NCBI GenBank assembly: GCA_963773105.1
Contig: CAVZAA010000004.1
Span: forward strand, 310,001 to 374,000
Origin: Trebonia sp963773105
GTDB taxonomy: Bacteria; Actinomycetota; Actinomycetes; Streptosporangiales; Streptosporangiaceae
DNA: 64,000 nucleotides
Direction of reading: 5' to 3'
Made by a program: the position numbers and the translations under genes. The notes below the pieces were generated by a model that ran no database searches, was not told where the DNA came from, and was given only the letters and a program-made list of their open reading frames with translations. Of this stretch, positions 53,065-60,283 are shown piece after piece. Each line of letters opens with the position of its first letter. Positions within the stretch are counted from its first letter, which is position 1.

Positions 53065-54669
53065 GTGAGCCCGCAGAGCAGGCGTCGCGGCCAGGCAGGT
53101 AACGCCGCGCCCTCAAACGCGCTGTTCGAGGAGTTCCTGCACGCGGCGCGGGAGTTGCTCGCGGTGCGCAGTCCGCTCGACGCCGAGCTGCTCGTCAGCG
53201 ATCTGCTCGGCACCTGGTGGCCGCAGCGCCATCACACCATCGGCGGGGCCGGGGTCGAGCAGCTCGTGGGCGAGGGCCTGGTCGAGTACGCCGCCAACCA
53301 GCAGTCCCCGGCCGCGCTCGCGCTGCTGTCCGGCATCGCCTGCCTGGGCACCTCCCGGCAGGCGGCGGCGGCCGAGCAGGCGGCGATCACGCTGATCGAC
53401 GCGGGCGTCAGGACCCCGCGCTGGGCCCAGCACCTCGGCATGGTCACCGCCGCCAAGTGCTACGTGAACCCCGACGAATGGGGCGACCAGGACGAGCTCA
53501 TCTGCGTCTACAGCTACGACGGCGAGGAGCCGCACGCGCTCGTCTGCGTGATCGACTACAACGCGTCGGGCATGCTCAAGGACGGCTGGGTCAGCTCGCA
53601 GGTGGACAAGCTGCTCGATCACTGCCAGCAGATCGCCGCCGCCCGCGGCGACGGCAGGATCGAGGACGGCTTCCGTGAGATCGACCCGCCGCAGGCGAGG
53701 AAGATGCTCGAGGCGGCGCTCTCGGCCACCGACGACGCGGAGGATCCGCTAGTCAGCGAGTCCTTCGCGGCCAGGCACGCGTTCATCAGGTCCCGTATCC
53801 GCGCGCTGTCGCCGTCCGCCGGGCGCGGTGCCCGGGCCCGGCGGCTGTGGTCGACGGAGCGCCGGGCGCTGCTCGCGGCCGAATTCCTCGCTTCCGATGA
53901 GGCCGAGGAGCTGTCGGATCGGCAGGCGGCCAGCCGCTGCATCGATCGCATCATCGACTTCGGCTGCGACCAGGACAGCGGCCGTCCGCTGCGGATGTCC
54001 CCGGTCAAGGTGCAGAGCTTCATGCTCACCTGGCTGCCGCGGAAGGTGGTGCTGTCGGCCGCCGACCAGAACGCGATGCCGCACGTGGTCAACGCCTGGG
54101 TCCGCTGGTCCGGCCGCAAACGCGGGCTGTCGGACGCCGCCATCGGACAGACACTCGACACCCTGTTCGACTCGATGTCCACGTTCACCCGGATCTACCG
54201 TGACCCGACCGAGCTCGGCATCGACGAGGAGCTGGCCGCCCGGCTGCTGCCCGACTCCGACCTGGAGGCGCTGCCGCGCCGCGTGTTCGCCTTCCCGCTG
54301 CTGGTGGGCAAGCACGGGGGGGTCGACCTGTCCAAGCTCGACCCGGCCGACCCGGCCGACCGCCGGCTGCTGCTCGCCGCCGACCACGACACCAAGACCG
54401 GGTCGCCCAGCGCGGCCGGCGTCGGCCGGCATATCGACCGGCACCTGGCCCTCGCGGACCGGCTCTGGCGCGGCAACCCGCCCGCCCTCTGGGACGCCGC
54501 GCAGCGGCTGCTCGACACCGGCGAGGACCGTCACATGGTGCTGCACGCGCTGATGGACGTGCTCGACGCGGCCGCCGGCGACGAGGCCGCCCTCGAGGTC
54601 GCGCTGCGCGAGCTCGCCACCGGCCTGACCGACGATGACATCAACGGCCTCGGGAACATGGACTCCTGA
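53065..54669 (+). CDS. Conserved actinobacterial protein of unknown function (534 aa)
   Basis: A soluble 534-residue protein with no transmembrane segment or enzymatic motif that I recognise. The N-terminal half has FEEFLHAARELLAVRSPLDAELLVSDLLGTWW and an alpha/beta segment DELICVYSYDGEEPHALVCVIDYNASGMLKDGW. The C-terminal half is mostly helical (FMLTWLPRKVVLSAADQ, HVVNAWVRWSGRKRGLSDAA). It looks like a full-length member of an uncharacterised family seen in Streptomyces-like genomes. The GTG at 53065 follows a GAGAGG-type site and is the first plausible start. It is convergent with the hydantoinase gene, six bases apart. Confidence 0.7.
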   Translation: MSPQSRRRGQAGNAAPSNALFEEFLHAARELLAVRSPLDAELLVSDLLGTWWPQRHHTIGGAGVEQLVGEGLVEYAANQQSPAALALLSGIACLGTSRQAAAAEQAAITLIDAGVRTPRWAQHLGMVTAAKCYVNPDEWGDQDELICVYSYDGEEPHALVCVIDYNASGMLKDGWVSSQVDKLLDHCQQIAAARGDGRIEDGFREIDPPQARKMLEAALSATDDAEDPLVSESFAARHAFIRSRIRALSPSAGRGARARRLWSTERRALLAAEFLASDEAEELSDRQAASRCIDRIIDFGCDQDSGRPLRMSPVKVQSFMLTWLPRKVVLSAADQNAMPHVVNAWVRWSGRKRGLSDAAIGQTLDTLFDSMSTFTRIYRDPTELGIDEELAARLLPDSDLEALPRRVFAFPLLVGKHGGVDLSKLDPADPADRRLLLAADHDTKTGSPSAAGVGRHIDRHLALADRLWRGNPPALWDAAQRLLDTGEDRHMVLHALMDVLDAAAGDEAALEVALRELATGLTDDDINGLGNMDS

Positions 54670-54674
54670 GCGTT

Positions 54675-57600
54675 TTACGCGCTCCCGGTTACCCTGTCAC
54701 CGATGCCATCGACAGCGCCTATCGGGGTCGCTGGCGTAGCCGACATGGCCGTGGAAAAACCGCCGCCGCCGGGGGTTTCGATCACGAAGACGTCGCCCGC
54801 CGCCAGGTCGGCGGTGTCGCAGCCCTGCATCGGGGTGACCGAGCCGTCCACGCGCTCCGCCCAGTGCCGGCCGAGGGCGCCGGGGGCGCCGCCGCGCAGG
54901 CCGAAGGCGGGGACCCGGCGATGGCCGCTGAGCGTGCTGACCGTCATCGGCTCGAGGAACCTGATCCGGCGGACCCCGCCGTCGCCGCCGCGCCAGCGCC
55001 CGTCGCCGCCGCTGCCGTGTCTGATCGCGTAGGACTCGAGGCGGACGGGGTAACGCCATTCGAGCACCTCGGGGTCGGTGAGGCGGGAGTTCGTCATCTT
55101 CGTCTGCACCACATCGGTGCCGTCGAACCCCTCGCCTGCGCCTGAGCCGCTCGCGACCGTCTCGTAATACTGGTACCGGTCGTTGCCGAACGTCACGTTG
55201 TTCATCGTCCCCGACCCTTCGGCCATCACGTTGAGCGCGGCGTAGAGGGCGCCGGTGACAGCCTGGCTGGTCTCGACGTTGCCCGCCGCCACGGCGGCGG
55301 GATACTCCGGGCTCAGCATCGTCCCGGGCGGGATTTTCACGTTCAGCGGCTGCAGGCAGCCGGCGTTCAGCGGGATATCTTTGTCGACCAGGGTGCGGAA
55401 CACGTACAGCACGGCGGCCATCGCCACCCCGGTCGGGGCGTTGAAGTTGTCGCCGAGCTGCGGGCTGGTGCCGGTGAAGTCGATGGTGGCCGTCCTGGCG
55501 TTCTTGTCGACGGTCACCTTCACCCGGATCGTGGCACCGTTGTCCAGCTCGTAGGCGTACTCGCCGTCGGCCAGCCGGGCGATGACGTTGCGCACCGACT
55601 CGGCCGCGTTCTCCTGGATGTGCCGCATGTACGCCCGGATCACGGCCAGGCCGTACTGCCCGACCATGCGGCGCAGCTCCTCGACCCCCTTCTCGTTCGC
55701 GGCCACCTGGGCGCGCAGGTCCGCGAGGTTCGTGTCCGGGTTCCTCGACGGGTACTCGGCGCCGGCGAGCAGCTGCCTGGTCTCCGCCTCGCGCAGCCGG
55801 CCGTCCTCGACCAGCAGCCAGTTGTCGATCAGCACGCCCTCCTGCTCGATGCGGGTGCTCGCGGCCGGCATCGAGCCCGGGGACATGCCGCCTATCTCGG
55901 CGTGATGACCGCGGGAGGCGACGTAGAACCACGGGGCGGGATCGGGGGCGGCGGCCGGGAAGACGGGGGTGACCACGGTGACGTCGGGGAGGTGGGTGCC
56001 GCCGTGGTAGGGGTCGTTGAGCACGTAGACGTCGCCCGGCTTAATGCGGCCCGTGTTACGTTCGATGACCATTCTTATTGACGCGCCCATCGAGCCCAGG
56101 TGGACGGGGATGTGCGGGGCGTTCGCGATCAGCCCGCCGTCGGCGTCGAAGATCGCGCAGGAGAAGTCGAGCCGCTCCTTGATGTTGACCGAGTGCGCGG
56201 TGGAGCGCAGGCGCTCCCCCATCTGCTCGGCCACCGCCATGAAGAGGTTGCTGAAGACCTCCAGCAGCACCGGATCGGCCGCCGTCGTCGCCCGGGTCGC
56301 GGTCGCCGCATCCGACGCTATCCGGGTGAGCAGCAGGTCGAGCCGATCGGTGACCAAGGCCCGCCAGCCGGGCTCGACCACCGTCGTCGCCAGGTCCTCG
56401 GCGATGATAGCGGGCCCGTCCACCGCCTGCCCGGGCGGGAGCTCGCCGCGCCGGTACAGCGGCACCGCCGACCGCTGCCCGGCCGCGAACATGAGCACGT
56501 GCTCGGCCGGCTCGGCGATGGCTGGCGGCCTGGCCGCAGCGGGGCCGACGGGGGCGGGCGGAGCGACGGGGGCGGTATCGCGGCGGCGGGGGTCGGGGTG
56601 GTTCGGGGCGACGGCGGCGACCGAGACTGCCTCGATGATGATGCGCCGGGCGGGCATCAGGAAGGAGAACCGGCTGCGGTAGGCCCGCTCGAAGGCGGCG
56701 GTCATCTCCGCCGCGGTGCCGTGCGGAACCGCGAGCGGGGTGTCGGTGCCGTCGTAGCGGAGGTGCACCCGGTGGGTCACCTCGATGGAGGCCGGCGCCG
56801 CGCCCTGGGCGATCAGGTCGGCGCGGGCCGACTCCGCCAGCGGGCGGAACGCCTCGGCCGGCAGCCGGGCGGCCGACTCGGCCGTCAGCGGGGCCTCGAC
56901 CGCGGACTCGCGCATCGCGATCACGTCGGCCAGGCCGATGCCGTAGGCGGAGAGCGCGCCCGCCAGCGGGTGGATGAGCACGCTGGTCATGCCGAGGGCG
57001 TCGGCGACCGCGCACGCGTGCTGGCCGCCCGCCCCGCCGAAGGTGGACAGCACGTACCTGGTCACGTCGTATCCGCGCTGCACCGAGATCTTCTTGATCG
57101 CGTTGGCCATGTTCGCCACCGCGATCTCGAGGAAGCCCGCCGCGACCTGCTCCGGGTCCCGCCGGTCGCCGGTGGCGGCGGTGATCCGCGCCGCGAGCTC
57201 CTCGAAGCGGCGGCGGGCCGCCGCGACGTCGAGCGGCCGATCGCCGCTCGCGCCGAAGACGCGCGGGAAGTGATCGGGCTGCACCCGGCCGAGCAGCACG
57301 TTGGCGTCGGTCACGGTCAGCGGGCCGCCGCGACCGTAGCAGGCCGGGCCGGGCGCGGCGCCCGCCGAGTCCGGGCCGACCCGGTAGCGGCCGTCGCCGA
57401 AGTGCAGGATCGACCCGCCGCCGGCCGCCACCGTGTGGATGGACAGCATCGGCGCGCGCATCCTGACCCCGGCGACCTCGGTCTCGTACTGCCGCTCGAA
57501 CTCCCCCGCGTAATGCGACACGTCGGTCGAGGTGCCGCCCATGTCGAAGCCGATCACACGGTCGAAGCCCGCCGCCGCGGCGGTGCGCGCCATGCCGACG

Positions 57601-58388
57601 ATCCCGCCCGCCGGGCCGGACAGGATCGAGTCCTTTCCACGGAACGACGCCCCGGCGGCCAGCCCGCCGTTGGACTGCATGAACAGCAGGCGGACGCCGG
57701 CCAGTTCGGCCGCCACCTCGTCGACGTACCGCCGCAGCACCGGTGACAGGTAGGCGTCGACCACGCTCGTGTCGCCCCTGGACACCAGCCGCATCAGCGG
57801 GCTGACCTCATGCGACTCGCTGACCTGAGTGAACCCGACGCGGGTGGCGATCGCTCCGATCAGCTGCTCGTGGGCCGGGTAGCGGTAGCCGTGCAGGCAG
57901 ACGACCGCCACGGCGCGGTACCCGTCCGCGTAGGCCGCCCGCAGCTCCCGCTCGACGGCGTCGGCATCAAGCGGCCGGATCAGCTCGCCGTGCGCGCCGA
58001 CCCGCTCCGGAGCCTCGACCACCCGGTCGTAGAGCCGCTCGGGGAGCACGATGCGCCGGTCGAAGATGCGCGGCCGGTTCTGATAGGCGATCCGCAGCGC
58101 GTCGCCGAACCCCTCGGTGATCACCAGCACGCACGGCTCGCCCTTCCGCTCGAGCAGCGCGTTGGTGGCGACCGTGGTGCCCAGCCGCACGGCGGCGATC
58201 CGCTCGGCCGGCAGCGGGGCCCCCGGCTCGACGCCGAGCAGGTGCCTGATCCCGGCGACGGCGGCGTCCCGATAGGCAGGACTGACCGACAGCAGCTTGT
58301 GCGCGACGAGGCCGCCGTCCGGGGTCCTGGCCACGATGTCGGTGAACGTCCCGCCCCGGTCGACCCAGAACTCCCACAGCTCACTCAC
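54675..58388 (-). CDS. Fused HyuA-HyuB hydantoinase / 5-oxoprolinase
   Basis: A 1237-residue fusion. The N-terminal half is hydantoinase A/acetone-carboxylase-beta-like: WEFWVDRGGTFTDIVART (phosphate-binding), FDMGGTSTDVSHY and PDSAGAAPGPACYGRGG. The second half (from about residue 720) is hydantoinase B-like: FSNLFMAVAEQMGERLRSTAHSVNIKERLDFSCAIFDADG and YHGGTHLPDVTVVTPVF. It is arranged as in 5-oxoprolinases that hydrolyse 5-oxoproline or methylhydantoin with ATP. I chose the GTG at 58388 for family fit; 37 further codons upstream are open but would overlap the SecD side. Two subunits in one chain is the eukaryotic-like form. Substrate could be 5-oxoproline, hydantoin or another cyclic amide. 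Confidence 0.9.
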   Translation of the reverse strand: MSELWEFWVDRGGTFTDIVARTPDGGLVAHKLLSVSPAYRDAAVAGIRHLLGVEPGAPLPAERIAAVRLGTTVATNALLERKGEPCVLVITEGFGDALRIAYQNRPRIFDRRIVLPERLYDRVVEAPERVGAHGELIRPLDADAVERELRAAYADGYRAVAVVCLHGYRYPAHEQLIGAIATRVGFTQVSESHEVSPLMRLVSRGDTSVVDAYLSPVLRRYVDEVAAELAGVRLLFMQSNGGLAAGASFRGKDSILSGPAGGIVGMARTAAAAGFDRVIGFDMGGTSTDVSHYAGEFERQYETEVAGVRMRAPMLSIHTVAAGGGSILHFGDGRYRVGPDSAGAAPGPACYGRGGPLTVTDANVLLGRVQPDHFPRVFGASGDRPLDVAAARRRFEELAARITAATGDRRDPEQVAAGFLEIAVANMANAIKKISVQRGYDVTRYVLSTFGGAGGQHACAVADALGMTSVLIHPLAGALSAYGIGLADVIAMRESAVEAPLTAESAARLPAEAFRPLAESARADLIAQGAAPASIEVTHRVHLRYDGTDTPLAVPHGTAAEMTAAFERAYRSRFSFLMPARRIIIEAVSVAAVAPNHPDPRRRDTAPVAPPAPVGPAAARPPAIAEPAEHVLMFAAGQRSAVPLYRRGELPPGQAVDGPAIIAEDLATTVVEPGWRALVTDRLDLLLTRIASDAATATRATTAADPVLLEVFSNLFMAVAEQMGERLRSTAHSVNIKERLDFSCAIFDADGGLIANAPHIPVHLGSMGASIRMVIERNTGRIKPGDVYVLNDPYHGGTHLPDVTVVTPVFPAAAPDPAPWFYVASRGHHAEIGGMSPGSMPAASTRIEQEGVLIDNWLLVEDGRLREAETRQLLAGAEYPSRNPDTNLADLRAQVAANEKGVEELRRMVGQYGLAVIRAYMRHIQENAAESVRNVIARLADGEYAYELDNGATIRVKVTVDKNARTATIDFTGTSPQLGDNFNAPTGVAMAAVLYVFRTLVDKDIPLNAGCLQPLNVKIPPGTMLSPEYPAAVAAGNVETSQAVTGALYAALNVMAEGSGTMNNVTFGNDRYQYYETVASGSGAGEGFDGTDVVQTKMTNSRLTDPEVLEWRYPVRLESYAIRHGSGGDGRWRGGDGGVRRIRFLEPMTVSTLSGHRRVPAFGLRGGAPGALGRHWAERVDGSVTPMQGCDTADLAAGDVFVIETPGGGGFSTAMSATPATPIGAVDGIGDRVTGSA

Positions 58389-58538
58389 CCGCTCAGCGTA
58401 CAAACGGCCGAGCCGCGCCCGAGGAACGCTGTCATGACCCGAGTTGCGTTCGGGACCGGTGGCACCGTACGCACGCAACCTTCGTTGAACGGCTGTCAAG
58501 CGCGTCAGCGCCTACAACGTCGACAGACAAGGGAAAAA

Positions 58539-60158
58539 GTGACACCCCCACGTAGAAGAGGCTCCACGTCGGCCCGCGCGATCGTCGCGCTGGCCGCCAT
58601 CATCGTCATCATGCTGATCTCGGTCCTCGGCAACGAGACGCTCAGCCCCGGGAAGTGGCATCAGCAGTTCAAGGTCGGTCTCGGCCTTGACCTGTCAAGC
58701 GGCACCGAAGTGGTGGTGAAGGCGGAGACCCATGACGGCAACCCGCCCGCCGGCGGCGAGATGCAGCAGGCGATGACGGTCCAGCAGTCCCGGGTAAACG
58801 GCACCGGCAACTCCGGCGCCCAGGTGCAGCAGCAGGGCAGTGACACCATCAACGTCACCGTGCCCGGTACCCCCACCTATAACGTCGTCAACCTGCTGAC
58901 CCACGCCTCCCAGATGAGCGTCCGGCCGGTGTACCTCGAGGCGCCGTACGTCCCGCCATCAGCGGCCAGAGCGAGCGCGGTCGCCTACGGCGACTCCGCC
59001 CTCGTGAACGCCGCGACCCGCAAGCTGTTCGACAAGGAGGTGTGCCATCCTGGCCGCGACGCCAACACGGTGAACCCGAGCTGGCAGAAGACGGTCGGCT
59101 ACTCGCTTCAGGGCGACCAGTGGGCCGACCTCAAGGGGCAGATCGTTTCCTGCGACTCGAGCGGGACCAGGTACGTACTTGGCCCGGCCGTCTACGTGGG
59201 CAGTGACATCACGTCGGTCACCGCCGGGCTGCAGCAGGGCGGCGCCCAGTGGGTGGTTGACCTGTCGCTCAACGGCGGGGCGGCCTCGAAGTTCGCGACG
59301 CTCACCACCAATCAGTACGACGCGTACTCGGCCGGCTCCCGCAGCGGCAATCAGGATGACCAGGCGCTCAACTCGACCGCGGTCGTCCTCGACGGCAACG
59401 TGACCTCGGCCGAGGTAACGGCCGAGCCCATCGTGGGCGGCAACGTGCAGATCACCGGCGGCGGCAGCACCGGGTTCAGCAAGGCGCAGGCGACCGACCT
59501 GGCGGACGCGCTCAAATACGGCTCGCTGCCGCTGGACTTCCAGCTGCTGAATGAGAACACCGTCCCCGCCCAACTCGGCCACGCCTCGCTGGTGGCAGGC
59601 CTGACTGCGGGGATCATCGGGCTGTCGCTGGTAGCCGTCTACCTGTTCGCGTACTACCGGGGCCTCGGCCTGGTGGCGGTCTCCAGCCTGCTGTTGGCGG
59701 CGCTCCTCGCCTACCTGTCAGTGGTGCTGCTCAGCAGGTACCAGCACTTCACGATGACGCTGTCGGCCATCGCCGGCCTCATCGTGGCGATCGGCATCAC
59801 CGCCGACTCGTTCATCGTGTACTTCGAACGGATCCGCGACGCGATCCGCGAAGGCAAGGCGCTGCGCCCGGCCGCCGAGAGCGGCTGGAAACGGGCCCGG
59901 CGCACGATCTTGCTCTCCGACACGGTGTCGTTCCTGGCGGCGGCCCTGCTCTATCACTTCGCGGTCAGCGACGTCCAGGGATTCGCCTACACCCTGGGCC
60001 TGACCACCCTGATCGACGTCCTGGTGGTGTTCCTGTTCACCAAGCCGATGGTGACCCTGCTGGCCGGGACGCGGTTCTACGGCGGCGGGCATCGCTGGTC
60101 CGGCCTCGACCCGGCCCGGCTCGGCGCCAAGGCGCCCTGGCGCTCGTCAACCCGATAG
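58539..60158 (+). CDS. secD: SecD-like protein translocase subunit, without SecF
   Basis: A 539-residue SecD homologue (RND superfamily). An N-terminal span (about 12-30) is followed by the P1-head region opening KVGLGLDLSSGTEVVVKAET, a large extracytoplasmic domain, and five C-terminal spans with LVAVYLFAYYRGLGLVAVSSLL, ALSAIAGLIVAIGITADSFIVYFERIRDA and GLTTLIDVLVVFLFTKP. SecD works with SecF using the proton-motive force to pull proteins out of the translocon. The usual GLDLRGG motif is GLDLSSG here. No secF, yajC or ruv genes follow; the next gene is convergent. It may be a second, divergent SecD or the secF gene lies elsewhere. The start GTG has a weak site. Confidence 0.85.
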   Translation: MTPPRRRGSTSARAIVALAAIIVIMLISVLGNETLSPGKWHQQFKVGLGLDLSSGTEVVVKAETHDGNPPAGGEMQQAMTVQQSRVNGTGNSGAQVQQQGSDTINVTVPGTPTYNVVNLLTHASQMSVRPVYLEAPYVPPSAARASAVAYGDSALVNAATRKLFDKEVCHPGRDANTVNPSWQKTVGYSLQGDQWADLKGQIVSCDSSGTRYVLGPAVYVGSDITSVTAGLQQGGAQWVVDLSLNGGAASKFATLTTNQYDAYSAGSRSGNQDDQALNSTAVVLDGNVTSAEVTAEPIVGGNVQITGGGSTGFSKAQATDLADALKYGSLPLDFQLLNENTVPAQLGHASLVAGLTAGIIGLSLVAVYLFAYYRGLGLVAVSSLLLAALLAYLSVVLLSRYQHFTMTLSAIAGLIVAIGITADSFIVYFERIRDAIREGKALRPAAESGWKRARRTILLSDTVSFLAAALLYHFAVSDVQGFAYTLGLTTLIDVLVVFLFTKPMVTLLAGTRFYGGGHRWSGLDPARLGAKAPWRSSTR

Positions 60159-60173
60159 GGCGTAGCCGCCGGC

Positions 60174-60213
60174 GTTGCCTGGACGACCGGGTAGTTCAGG
60201 TCGGCCAGGCAAC
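60174..60213. terminator. Hairpin between convergent secD and the tandem AAA+ gene
   Basis: GTTGCCTGG (60174-60182) pairs with CCAGGCAAC (60205-60213), 9 perfect base pairs around a 22-base loop. The 112-bp gap between the two stops suits a bidirectional terminator. Confidence 0.5.
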
Positions 60214-60243
60214 AGCGGGCGGGGTTGGCTCGGCGGGAGGCCG

Positions 60244-60283
60244 CCCCGGTTCAGACGGCTGGGCCCCGGTTCAGACGGCTAGC
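60244..60283. repeat. 20-bp tandem duplication at the end of the AAA+ gene
   Basis: CCCCGGTTCAGACGGCT at 60244-60260 is repeated exactly at 60264-60280, period 20. The inner copy carries the stop codon (TCA at 60271) and last codons of the AAA+ gene; the outer copy repeats the same end outside it. Probably a small slippage duplication without effect on the protein. Confidence 0.6.
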
